NCBI GenBank assembly: GCA_004376055.2
Contig: CP049016.1
Span: 744,001 to 808,000, forward strand
Origin: Nitrospirales bacterium LBB_01
Lineage (GTDB): Bacteria > Nitrospirota > Thermodesulfovibrionia > Thermodesulfovibrionales > Magnetobacteriaceae
Direction of reading: 5' to 3'
DNA: 64,000 bases
Shown here: in pieces, positions 52,462-60,591 of the stretch
How the letters are laid out: the number at the start of each line of letters is the position of its first letter
Numbering within the stretch: the first letter of the stretch is position 1
Made by a program: the position numbers and the translations under genes
Notes under the pieces: model-generated
Seen by the model: only the letters and a program-made list of their open reading frames with translations
Told to the model about the DNA's origin: nothing
The model's database searches: none

Positions 52462-54087
52462 ATGGAGAGACTGAAAAAACTAAAGGGTTTTGCCGGACGA
52501 AAGGGCCCGCTTCTTATGATAATCATGGATGGCGTGGGGCTTGGTAAAGAGGATGAAACCAATGCGGTATTTTTAGCAAAGACACCGATTTTGGATAAAC
52601 TTTTTAAGAGCGCATTTTTTACCTCGATACGAGCACATGGCGAGGCTGTAGGGCTGCCCTCGGATGAGGATATGGGTAACAGTGAAGTCGGACATAACGC
52701 CTTTGGCGCAGGGCGTGTGTTTGCTCAGGGGGCAAAGCGGGTAAATGAAGACTTTGCTACAGGGGCTGTGTTTAGCGGTAAGCTTTGGAACAAAATCGCA
52801 GAGCGCGGCAAAAACGGCGGGGCAGTGCATTTTATCGGGCTCTTTTCCGATGCTAACGTTCACTCTAACATCAGCCACCTCTACGCAATGATTAATAAAC
52901 TTGCCGAGGTTGGAGTGAAAAAAGTACGGGTGCACCCGCTTTTGGACGGCCGCGATGTGGGACCGAGAACCGCCCTTGAGTACGTCGCTCCGCTAGAGGA
53001 GGCACTGAAAAAAATCCGTGATGAAAAGGGGTTTCACTACGTTATAGCCTCTGGAGGCGGACGAATGAACGTCACCATGGATAGGTACGAGGCCGATTGG
53101 CGGATTGTAAAACGCGGTTGGGATGCTCATGTAAACGGCATCGGCACTCCCTGTAAGTCCTGCGCTGACTACGTTAACGATTCCTATGCAAAAGACATTG
53201 ACGACCAAAACATGGACGCATTCGTTGTCGTGGATGAGGCCGGCAATCCTATTGGCCGCATGGAGGATGGGGACTCAGCAATCTTTTTTAATTTCAGAGG
53301 GGACAGGGCAATAGAAATCTCTAAGACGTTTGACACAGGCCCTGAATTTGACAAATTTGACCGTGGGCGCATTCCTGATGTTTTCTATGCCGGCATGATG
53401 GAGTATGACTCAGACGCAAAGGTACCGACAAATTATCTTGTTGTGCCGCCTCAGATAGATAAAACCGTCTGTGAGTATCTGGCACTGGAGAGCATTCCGA
53501 TGTTTGCAATATCTGAAACCCAAAAATACGGCCACGTAACATACTTTTGGAACGGTAACCGCTCAGGATATATAGACGAAAAACTTGAAAAATACATGGA
53601 AATTCCATCCGATAAATTGACCTTTGACAAAGCCCCCAAGATGAAAGCGTATGAAATAGCAGAGGCAGTGACTGAGGCTCTTAAATCGGGTAAGTACCGC
53701 TTTGTGAGGCTTAATTTTGCTAATGGCGATATGGTTGGGCACACGGGCGTCATGGAGGCAGCTATCACGGCAGTTGAAACGGTTGACGAGTGTGTCGGCA
53801 AGCTCCTTCAGTTAACAGAGTCTCTCGGTGGTATAGCTGTCATAACAGCAGACCATGGGAATTCCGATGAGATGATTTCAATTAAAAAGGGTAAAAAATC
53901 GGTTAAGACCTCACACACGTTAAATCCTGTGCCATTTGTCATATATGACCCGGGCTATGCCGGTGAGTATAAACTTGCAAATGTGGAAAAACCCGGGCTA
54001 AGTAATGTAGCTGCTACTTTGTGTAATCTGCTTGGATATGAAAGCCCAGAGGGTTATGACCCATCGCTGATTACATTTGTTAAATAA
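52462..54087 (+). CDS. gpmI: 2,3-bisphosphoglycerate-independent phosphoglycerate mutase
   Basis: About 541 residues of the alkaline-phosphatase superfamily: PLLMIIMDGVGLGKEDETNA, the catalytic Ser in MGNSEVGHNAFGAGR, HLLDGRDV-like HPLLDGRDVGPRTALEYV, SGGGRMNVTMDRYEADW, NFRGDRAIEIS, and metal ligands VGHTGVMEA and ADHGNSDEM. It interconverts 3- and 2-phosphoglycerate in glycolysis using Mn. AGGAGG abuts an in-frame ATG at 52450, too close to use; ATG 52462 is preferred. A strong terminator follows. Confidence 0.93.
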   Translation: MERLKKLKGFAGRKGPLLMIIMDGVGLGKEDETNAVFLAKTPILDKLFKSAFFTSIRAHGEAVGLPSDEDMGNSEVGHNAFGAGRVFAQGAKRVNEDFATGAVFSGKLWNKIAERGKNGGAVHFIGLFSDANVHSNISHLYAMINKLAEVGVKKVRVHPLLDGRDVGPRTALEYVAPLEEALKKIRDEKGFHYVIASGGGRMNVTMDRYEADWRIVKRGWDAHVNGIGTPCKSCADYVNDSYAKDIDDQNMDAFVVVDEAGNPIGRMEDGDSAIFFNFRGDRAIEISKTFDTGPEFDKFDRGRIPDVFYAGMMEYDSDAKVPTNYLVVPPQIDKTVCEYLALESIPMFAISETQKYGHVTYFWNGNRSGYIDEKLEKYMEIPSDKLTFDKAPKMKAYEIAEAVTEALKSGKYRFVRLNFANGDMVGHTGVMEAAITAVETVDECVGKLLQLTESLGGIAVITADHGNSDEMISIKKGKKSVKTSHTLNPVPFVIYDPGYAGEYKLANVEKPGLSNVAATLCNLLGYESPEGYDPSLITFVK

Positions 54088-54095
54088 AGGTAAGT

Positions 54096-54122
54096 AAAGG
54101 GCGGCCATTTGGCCGCCCTTTA
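54096..54122. terminator. Bidirectional terminator after gpmI
   Basis: A perfect 8-bp GC stem GGGCGGCC-ATTT-GGCCGCCC flanked by AAA and TTT, serving gpmI and the convergent methyltransferase gene. Confidence 0.85.
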
Positions 54123-54123
54123 A

Positions 54124-55017
54124 CTAAAAGTCTAACTCTGAATCATCAGGTTTTGAGTATTCCGCTTTTTTGTAAGAATCAATGGACAGAGGCAGCTGGG
54201 GTTGTTGACCGTTAAATAAATCCTCAATCGTGAAAATTTGAATCCTCGGATAATCTCTGTTTGTTGCAGGTGATTTATAATATCCAGCGCTGACGGCCTC
54301 AGTTTTCATATCTCTTGTCGGCTGTTCCAGAGTAATAAATATCCCTACTTTAGCGTTATCTCTTTCAATCACATGCCCTAAATCCCTAATATCCTTTACT
54401 GATACATGACTGCTTTTGACTGACACTATCCCTTTTCCGACTATATTTTTCCCCTCCACAAAATATACATAACCATCTATCCCTGAATCTTTGCCTTTTT
54501 TCTTATCGCCGTATGGGCGTGCGGCAATTAAAGACAGTGCCCACCATTGGAATTGATAGCGGTTTTGGCTTGCAAGCTCTTTAGCTCCGGCTAAATCCTC
54601 CGGTTCGCCAATTACTGCATAATCCTTACCGACTGGGATTGCTGACCCCCTTTTTGGCTCTATACTAAACATATCTTTGAGGCGTAACTTAATAAGATTA
54701 ATAGCAAGGTGTGTTATATCAATACCTATCCATTGTCTGTTGAGTTTTTGTGCTGCAGTTACAGTAGTGCCGCAGCCACAGAAGGGGTCTAATACTATGT
54801 CGCCTTCATTTGAAGAGGCAGTTATGATTCTCTCTAACAGTGCCAAAGGTTTTTGAGTGGGATAACCAAGACGCTCTATATGCCAAGACCTTAAAGCCTC
54901 AAGGTCTATCCACAAATCTTGACAAAGAATGCCCTTTGACTCGTCAATATATCTTTTTAGCCGAGGAATACCTTTTTTTGTATAAAAAATCTTACCTTCT
55001 TTGTCTAATCGCTCCAT
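54124..55017 (-). pseudogene. DNA methyltransferase C-terminal part plus Mrr-like endonuclease domain (frameshifted gene)
   Basis: 297 residues. It continues the methyltransferase with MERLDKEGKIFYTKKG, ERLGYPTQKPLALLERII and motif I VLDPFCGCGTTVTAAQ (SAM binding). Then follows an Mrr-like restriction domain: GIDGYVYFVEGKNIVG, GIVSVKSSHVSVKDIRDLGH and VGIFITLEQPTRDMKTEAVS. The N-terminal part lies in another frame (55047-55733). Together they would form a methyltransferase-nuclease of ~536 residues. Without a start of its own this half is probably not translated separately. Confidence 0.8.
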
Positions 55018-55046
55018 CGTTCCTACCGGGCATCTCCATAGCCTTG

Positions 55047-55733
55047 TTATTCCCTTCCATTCATAAGTCCACCACCTAAGAGCCCTGATGCACCAAGGTT
55101 ATCAGACATCCATTTTCTTCCATCAGGGTCAGTATATCGATAATACTGTTGTTCATAAAATTTGTCGTATTTGTGGTAGATTTGCCGCCATTTTCTATGT
55201 TCACTTTTTGAATAAAACAGAACTATATCGTGAATGTTTCCAAATCTTTTAGCATCACTGTGACCACTTGTTCTTTTCCACACAATCTCATTCCTGAAAT
55301 TCTTTTTTCCAAAGACAGCATCCATCAGTATTTTTAAATAATGACTTGCTGTTGGGTCGCAATGAAGATATATTGAACCGGTGTCTTTTAAGACCCTTTT
55401 CAACTCTATCAGTCGTATGCACATCATTGTTAGATATGCCATCATGTCGTTAACTCCAATAAACTGTCTGAATGCTCTTATCATTTCAACAACGGCGGCT
55501 GGAGCCGTATTGATGATTTCATGGAATGCCCTTTCAGATTCCTCCGTCCAATGCCACGTGTCCTCAAAAGCCGTAATCTGAGCCTCCGAACGCCGCCCTG
55601 TTGGTTCTTTGTATAAGATATTATAATCAGCCTTTGAATTAAACGGCGGATCAAGGTAAATCAAATCTACGGAATCATCTGCTATGTGATTTCTTAAAAT
55701 ATCAAGGTTATCACCATAATAAAGCGTATTCAT
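55047..55733 (-). pseudogene. DNA methyltransferase N-terminal part (frameshifted gene)
   Basis: Starts MNTLYYGDNLDILRNHIADD; catalytic motif IV DLIYLDPPFNS follows at about 24-34. Motif IV before motif I is the beta-class order of N6-adenine/N4-cytosine enzymes. The frame ends LGGGLMNGRE-stop. One base off, the same DNA reads YEWKGITRLWRCPVGTMERL, the conserved continuation, so one base is missing near 55060-55070. Either a true null allele or an assembly error; there is no long homopolymer there. Confidence 0.8.
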
Positions 55734-55828
55734 GGCTTCTATTATACCAAATTTTTTACTAATTTGCTTCTTTGAAGACAAATTGGTGACATATTTTATG
55801 TTATGATTTTGATGGGTCTCATATATAA

Positions 55829-57187
55829 ATGAAAAACGCATTTTTAATCTCAGCAATACAAAGCGGGGCAGGTAAAACCACGGTTTCACTTGCCCTGATG
55901 GCGTGTTTTAAGCATCATGGACTGACAGTTACTCCATTTAAGGCAGGCCCAGACTTCATAGACCCCGGTCTTCACAGAGCCGTCACAGGCAATCACTCAA
56001 GAAATCTGGACAGGTGGATGTGTGGGGATAGTTTTGTGCGGGAGATTTTTAATAGGTACGGCGCCTTTGCAGATATATCTGTAGTAGAAGGCGTTATGGG
56101 GCTTTTTGACGGCAACGAGAGGTCATCGGCGCAGCTCGCAAAGTTTTTGGGCATACCGGTTATCGTTGTTCTGGACTGTAAGGGGATGGCCGAGACCGTA
56201 TCTGCCGTGTTAGCCGGCATAGAGGCATTTGACAAGGATGTTAATGTTGCCTGTGTGATTTTAAACAGGGTTGGCAGCATCAGGCATTTTGAAAGACTGA
56301 AGGCTGCCATAGAATCCCACTGTAAATCGGAGGTGTTTGGCTACATCTCTGCATGTGCCGACATAAAAATACCGGAGCGCCATCTGGGGCTTTTTACAGC
56401 AGAGGATTCAATTATCAATTCTGATTTCATTAATAGTCTTGTGTCTTTAGTTAAAGAAACGGTTGACATTGATAAGATTTTGGATAGAACTTTGATTAAT
56501 TCGGATAGTTTCTCAGAGTCTTTTGAAACTGTACAGCACAATCGCAAAGTGCGCCTTGCGGTGGCACGTGATGCCGCATTTTGTTTCTACTACGAGGACA
56601 ATCTTGAACTTCTGCGCTCAGTTGGAATAGAGACGGTTTTCTTTAGTCCGATAAGTGACAAGGAGCTGCCGGAGGGCACTTGCGGGATTTATTTTGGCGG
56701 TGGGTATCCTGAGCTTTATAGTGAAGCGCTTTCCAAAAATGAAGATATGAGAAGACAGGTACGGGAGTTTTCAAAAGCTGGAGGTGTTGTGTATGCCGAA
56801 TGCGGCGGCCTTATGTATTTATCTGATGGAATAAGGACAACCGATGGGAGTTTTTATCCGATGTGCGGAGCGCTGCCGCTTAAATGTGAGATGAGACCGA
56901 AATTATCCCGACTTGGCTACAGAGAAATTAAACTAAGGAAGGATGCGATAATAGGACAAAAAGGAGACATTTTAAGAGGACATGAGTTTCACTATTCTGA
57001 TATTTATGAGAAATCCACAGATATTGAAAACATTTATGAAAACACAGAAAGAGCAGCGGGTTTTTCAGCAAAAAACACGCTTGCCAGCTACATACACCTT
57101 CACTTTGCCGGAAACCCATCTATGGCGTTAAGATTGGCAAGTGAAATGGGATTCGTGAGACTTAACAGCAGCTTGAACTTTCCTTAG
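55829..57187 (+). CDS. cbiA: Cobyrinate a,c-diamide synthase
   Basis: 452 residues: MKNAFLISAIQSGAGKTTVS (P-loop), TPFKAGPDFIDPGLHRAVTG and NLDRWMCG, SVVEGVMGLFDGNERSSAQL, then a class I glutamine amidotransferase-like half with GIYFGGGYPELYSE and YAECGGLMYLSDGI (nucleophile Cys). It amidates the a and c side chains of cobyrinate in corrinoid synthesis using ATP and glutamine. Its last 26 bp overlap the convergent hgcB, whose partner HgcA needs a corrinoid, though other cobalamin genes are not in view. Confidence 0.92.
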   Translation: MKNAFLISAIQSGAGKTTVSLALMACFKHHGLTVTPFKAGPDFIDPGLHRAVTGNHSRNLDRWMCGDSFVREIFNRYGAFADISVVEGVMGLFDGNERSSAQLAKFLGIPVIVVLDCKGMAETVSAVLAGIEAFDKDVNVACVILNRVGSIRHFERLKAAIESHCKSEVFGYISACADIKIPERHLGLFTAEDSIINSDFINSLVSLVKETVDIDKILDRTLINSDSFSESFETVQHNRKVRLAVARDAAFCFYYEDNLELLRSVGIETVFFSPISDKELPEGTCGIYFGGGYPELYSEALSKNEDMRRQVREFSKAGGVVYAECGGLMYLSDGIRTTDGSFYPMCGALPLKCEMRPKLSRLGYREIKLRKDAIIGQKGDILRGHEFHYSDIYEKSTDIENIYENTERAAGFSAKNTLASYIHLHFAGNPSMALRLASEMGFVRLNSSLNFP

Positions 57188-57452
57188 AACAGCCGCAGGA
57201 TGGCTCGCCGCCTTTAATCATACTGTTAATCAACGCATTAGCGCATCCTACGCCTCTTTGCACATTTAGCGCTCCAAATGCACAATTTGTCACACATGCT
57301 CCACACTCCATGCACTTGTCTTTGTCCGTTATATCGGCTTTACCTGCCCTTATTTCAAACACATCGTGAGGACACACGTTTATGCACATGCCGCATCCGG
57401 TGCATTTCTCTGCATAGAACTCAAGAGTTGATACATTTGATAAATATTTCAT
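57162..57452 (-). CDS. hgcB: HgcB, ferredoxin of mercury methylation
   Basis: 96 residues from ATG 57452 (GGAGGG upstream, ATGA overlap with hgcA). Two 4Fe-4S motifs: CTGCGMCINVC with Cys17/20/23/27 and CMECGACVTNC with Cys47/50/53/57. A further Cys70 in RGVGCANALI matches the single conserved Cys of HgcB. The C-terminus GEPSCGCSKESSSCC ends in the typical vicinal Cys pair. HgcB is thought to reduce the HgcA corrinoid and to bind and hand over Hg(II). Its pairing with HgcA makes the assignment firm. Confidence 0.95.
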   Translation of the reverse strand: MKYLSNVSTLEFYAEKCTGCGMCINVCPHDVFEIRAGKADITDKDKCMECGACVTNCAFGALNVQRGVGCANALINSMIKGGEPSCGCSKESSSCC

Positions 57453-58504
57453 AATGCCCTCCATAGATTAACTTTATACAGTGCCAGCATAACGATGCTT
57501 ATAACGGCAGTTGTAATATAAAGCGGTACGGCATACTTTAATTCCTTCTTAACTCCCGACATGCCGGTAAAAGTAGTGGCTCCGGTAAATTGCAAAGCCG
57601 CATATGAGCTTATCGCAGGGAAAAATATGTACGCAAAGATGGTTAGCTCTGTTGTTGTGGAAAGTAAAGAAGGAAATAACATTTTTGAAAACCAAGTCAT
57701 CAAGACGCCAACTATCAATCCCTTCACGGCAAACGATTTAAAGGGAATTATAGGCAAGAGCATTGGGGTTATGAATGCTCCAGAGAGTATAGCCGTCAAA
57801 GCAAGGACAAGAAACGGAAACGCTCCCTTTGCGGCACTAACAAAGTTAATTCCTGTTGCAGAGAGCCCAAAAAACAAAAACATTATAACGGCAAAGACAG
57901 CAAATATGCCCATTGCAGGGATTATTTCCATCGGGGTCAGTACCAATCTGTCAATAGTTGAAAAGTGTACTCGTCGCATTTCTTTTGTCGCTTTGCAGCC
58001 GGATTTAATATAATCTTTAAGGTCAGAGACTCTTACCGGGCCATAAAGCGCCTGGAATTCTGTGATTTTTTTAACTACATGGGCGCTGACGCCGGGAGCG
58101 CCAAGTTGAGGCACTATGATTTTTCTATGAGTTACTAATACTGTTAGTTGAGTATCCAAAATCCTTTTAATCAGTTCTTCGGTACCAAATGTCCCTTTAC
58201 CTGCCGCACACCACACATTAATCCCCTTTGTATCCAGCGCCATTATCCACACGTTTTCACCGGCAAGCGACTCTCTGACCTTATCAAAGGTAAGCTTATA
58301 GTTAGCAGTAACAACCACATGTGAGTCTTGATTAGGCTCTCCAACGGCATAAAGACCCGGAGTTACCGTATAACTGTTTCTAAAGCCGCTTACTCTGCAT
58401 AGCAGATGCTCTAAAAGCTCGGCGTTTGTAATTTCGGTTGAAACTTTATAAACAGCACCGGCAGGTGTGTTTACAGTGCCGGTTATCCAATGTTTAGTTT
58501 CCAT
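57449..58504 (-). CDS. hgcA: HgcA, corrinoid protein of mercury methylation
   Basis: 351 residues. The N-terminal corrinoid-binding domain carries the diagnostic cap-helix motif NVWCAAGK (96-103); Cys99 is the expected lower ligand to cobalt. It continues FGTEELIKRI and LGAPGVSAH. From about 200 on are five hydrophobic helices (MEIIPAMGIFAVFAVIMFLF; FPFLVLALTAILSGAFITPM; others), the membrane domain unique to HgcA. It transfers a methyl group from the corrinoid to Hg(II), producing methylmercury. ATG 58504 is preferred because AGGAGG lies 9 nt upstream. Operon: AbrB-like gene, hgcA, hgcB. Confidence 0.96.
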   Translation of the reverse strand: METKHWITGTVNTPAGAVYKVSTEITNAELLEHLLCRVSGFRNSYTVTPGLYAVGEPNQDSHVVVTANYKLTFDKVRESLAGENVWIMALDTKGINVWCAAGKGTFGTEELIKRILDTQLTVLVTHRKIIVPQLGAPGVSAHVVKKITEFQALYGPVRVSDLKDYIKSGCKATKEMRRVHFSTIDRLVLTPMEIIPAMGIFAVFAVIMFLFFGLSATGINFVSAAKGAFPFLVLALTAILSGAFITPMLLPIIPFKSFAVKGLIVGVLMTWFSKMLFPSLLSTTTELTIFAYIFFPAISSYAALQFTGATTFTGMSGVKKELKYAVPLYITTAVISIVMLALYKVNLWRAL

Positions 58505-58517
58505 AGTTTTTGTCCTC

Positions 58518-58808
58518 CTAAGTAACATCTTTGACGACAGTGCCAAGTTGTCCTTTTATGGTGTTAACTAAACTCTCTACGCGGGTAAGAGTGATGCAGC
58601 AGAGTTCTCCGTCTTTTTCCCATATGCTGACAGCAAACTTGTCGCCGCCTTTTATTTTTGCCTTCTGACGCAAGTCTTTAGGAAGCACCATCTGTCCCCT
58701 TTCATCAACACCCACTATGGCCTCAACCCTGCAGCACGTATTGGTTAGACACATGCTTAAATCATCGGTTATGGTTTTCACAACACCTTCCTTTTTAAGA
58801 ATATTCAT
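58518..58808 (-). CDS. AbrB/SpoVT-like protein associated with hgcAB
   Basis: 96 residues. Central AbrB-type looped-hinge motif VDERGQMVLPKDLRQKAKIK followed by GGDKFAV. It also has unusual cysteines (SMCLTNTCCRVEA and GELCCITL), which could bind metal. A protein of this type is recurrent next to hgcAB, so a regulatory or metal-sensing role in the pathway is likely. ATG 58808 lies ~20 nt after the predicted transcription start without a Shine-Dalgarno; GTG nine codons later is preceded by AAGGAAGG and may be the real start. Ends 13 nt before hgcA. Confidence 0.85.
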   Translation of the reverse strand: MNILKKEGVVKTITDDLSMCLTNTCCRVEAIVGVDERGQMVLPKDLRQKAKIKGGDKFAVSIWEKDGELCCITLTRVESLVNTIKGQLGTVVKDVT

Positions 58809-58835
58809 ATTATGCTGATTTATCTAATATATCTT

Positions 58836-58864
58836 AATATACTGATAATTCCTATTTTTGTCAA
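58836..58864 (-). promoter_or_regulatory. Sigma-70 promoter of the hgc operon
   Basis: TTGACA (58864-58859), exactly 17 nt, then TATATT (58841-58836). Near-consensus, with a start predicted near 58829. An AT-rich stretch surrounds it, and any AbrB-like operator here would suggest autoregulation. Confidence 0.75.
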
Positions 58865-58952
58865 GTGTTTTTTTGAGGGGATTTTAGCGAAATTTTTAAA
58901 CCACTACAAATTAGCAGACATTAAGAACAAAACTGCAGATTTTCCCAGAGGA

Positions 58953-59246
58953 CTATAAACTGTTATTGTTGGCATCCTTTAGTATTTTATAAACATATGA
59001 CAGGCTGTATCCGGTTTTGCGGCAGAGGTCTCTGTGATTTACGCCTGTAAAATTATTTTGAATGAATTTGCGTTTTGCATTTTTAATTATCTGATCTTTG
59101 CCGGGAATATAAATTAGTTGTTTAGAAAAATGTTCCAACATTAAAAGCATATTTTCCATACCGATAAGCTCTGCTATTTCTCGCAGATTTTCTGGCAAAT
59201 TCTCTATTTGAATGGATTTTACCCAATCTGACTCACTATTACTCAT
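58953..59246 (-). CDS. Mor-like (phage Mu middle/late activator family) small regulator
   Basis: 97 residues: LPENLREIAELIGMENMLLM LEHF-type helix, then a beta/HTH part IKNAKRKFIQNNFTG and HRDLCRKTGYSLSYVYKIL. This layout is that of Mor/C transcription activators. Last gene of a four-gene minus-strand set whose members overlap by a few nucleotides. A phage-derived regulator is likely. Confidence 0.65.
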   Translation of the reverse strand: MSNSESDWVKSIQIENLPENLREIAELIGMENMLLMLEHFSKQLIYIPGKDQIIKNAKRKFIQNNFTGVNHRDLCRKTGYSLSYVYKILKDANNNSL

Positions 59247-59494
59247 GTGTTTAATAATTCCATAGACCTGTAGTTAGCACACCAAAAACAGTTGCTTGCA
59301 TCCCTGTCCTGACGCACTATACATGCAGATATGTCAACGTGGTCATGGTGTATTATGCAAAACATGTTTATCATTTCAGGAGGTTGACCTCTTAGTCTGA
59401 AACTGTCATCAGTGAAATCATCTTTAACGGCTTTCTCTTTATGGGAGTGCAAACGTCTTATCCCGTTTTTATTAACTTTTCCAGAATCTCTCAT
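59243..59494 (-). CDS. Hypothetical protein in the XRE/Mor module
   Basis: 83 residues, basic N-terminus (MRDSGKVNKNGIRRLHSHKE) and a Cys/His-containing second half (MFCIIHHDHVDISACIV, NCFWCANYR), with potential metal-binding. It overlaps its neighbours by ATGA at both ends, which supports it being a real, coupled gene. No family recognised. Confidence 0.5.
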   Translation of the reverse strand: MRDSGKVNKNGIRRLHSHKEKAVKDDFTDDSFRLRGQPPEMINMFCIIHHDHVDISACIVRQDRDASNCFWCANYRSMELLNT

Positions 59495-59817
59495 TTTTTC
59501 AACTTTCTCCTTCTCTTATAAGCGCCTATTAGCACACACTCGCGGCACACTCCGCCTTGAGCGCACTGACTCCACGACGGACACTTCAGCGCTGTACACA
59601 GAAAATGCTTTTTATCCAATGTAAACTCCTCGCTGCAATAAACATAAATGTCTCTGGCGGACAATTCACAGCATGTCGCCTCATCCTCTGCCAACATACA
59701 ATTGGCGCATGTCATTAAGGCCACCTTCCCAATTCGCACTCCCTCCCTCTCTATAAAGCTCCCCGGCACGTGAAGGGCTGCCTCCGTAAGTATCATCTTA
59801 AACTGACTCTCAGTCAT
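59491..59817 (-). CDS. Cysteine-rich hypothetical protein in the XRE/Mor module
   Basis: About 108 residues from ATG 59817 (GGGGGAG 7 nt upstream). It contains MTCANCMLAEDEATCCELSA, then LCTALKCPSWSQCAQGG and CRECVLIG, ten or so cysteines in CxxC-like groups, suggesting zinc or an iron-sulfur cluster. Tail basic (AYKRRRKLKK). Overlaps its neighbours on both sides. No named family. Confidence 0.6.
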   Translation of the reverse strand: MTESQFKMILTEAALHVPGSFIEREGVRIGKVALMTCANCMLAEDEATCCELSARDIYVYCSEEFTLDKKHFLCTALKCPSWSQCAQGGVCRECVLIGAYKRRRKLKK

Positions 59818-60202
59818 CAGTGCACTCCCCCGCCTCCTTTCCTGTAAAATTAGCAAAATCCACTAAAAACTCGGCATTAAAAGGCTTAAGGTCGGCAAGC
59901 TGGTCATCTATGCGCTTTCTGTCCTGCCCTACATAGGTACAGAAGTCTGACCACGTTATCCCAAGTTTCTTATAATTACCGGAGTCTTTCACCGCTTTAA
60001 GAAATATGAGTTTGAGAAACCTGCCCTGTGATTCACTGTAAACGGCCGCTTTTATTTTTCCGGCACTTTCAAATATTTCAGCCCTGATTTGAGCCATCTC
60101 ATCACTCTGAGCTTCTGCCTCACAACAGATGCCTACGGTTTCTTGCTCTGAAATACCAACAACACCTCGTGCGTTTAATTCTTCTACTTTAACTTTAGAC
60201 AT
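59810..60202 (-). CDS. Hypothetical protein, first gene of the XRE-divergent operon
   Basis: 130 residues. The C-terminal half, WSDFCTYVGQDRKRIDDQLA followed by DLKPFNAEFLVDFANFTG, looks like a helix-turn-helix unit and suggests a phage-type regulatory protein. First of four overlapping genes facing an XRE repressor gene, like an early phage operon. Function not known. Confidence 0.6.
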   Translation of the reverse strand: MSKVKVEELNARGVVGISEQETVGICCEAEAQSDEMAQIRAEIFESAGKIKAAVYSESQGRFLKLIFLKAVKDSGNYKKLGITWSDFCTYVGQDRKRIDDQLADLKPFNAEFLVDFANFTGKEAGECTDD

Positions 60203-60582
60203 AAAAACTCCTCCCTGTTTTCATTACTTTCGATATGTGTGTTTTTTGCATATAAGCCTTTTTTAAGCATTAAACTCCTCCTTTTCTGTATTTAACGTGT
60301 TTTTTAAAAAAAGTTTTGTAATTTCTGATAAAGCTCCATTGACACCTCCTGAAAAATATTTTAAAATCAAGGTACGTTTGTGACATAAGGGTAGTGGGGT
60401 ACCCGTGTTGCTGTGTTTTTGCTAAACATTTAATAAATTGTGTATGATATTCAAAACGAGGGGTGAAATTGTATATGTTTAAGAAAAAAAATAGTTGTGG
60501 AGACGTATCCTTATAATTGGTAAATAAATACACAATAGTCATGGGAAAATTATAATCGCTATTGCGATTTTTGTCAAGAGTT
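60203..60582. promoter_or_regulatory. Intergenic control region between the XRE gene and the Mor-like operon
   Basis: A ~380-bp AT-rich divergent region. A perfect dyad AATCGC-TATT-GCGATT at 60554-60569 overlaps a TATAAT (60551-60556) just ahead of the XRE gene, a plausible repressor operator and -10 box. No gene seen in it. Confidence 0.5.
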
Positions 60583-60591
60583 ATGCTCGCT

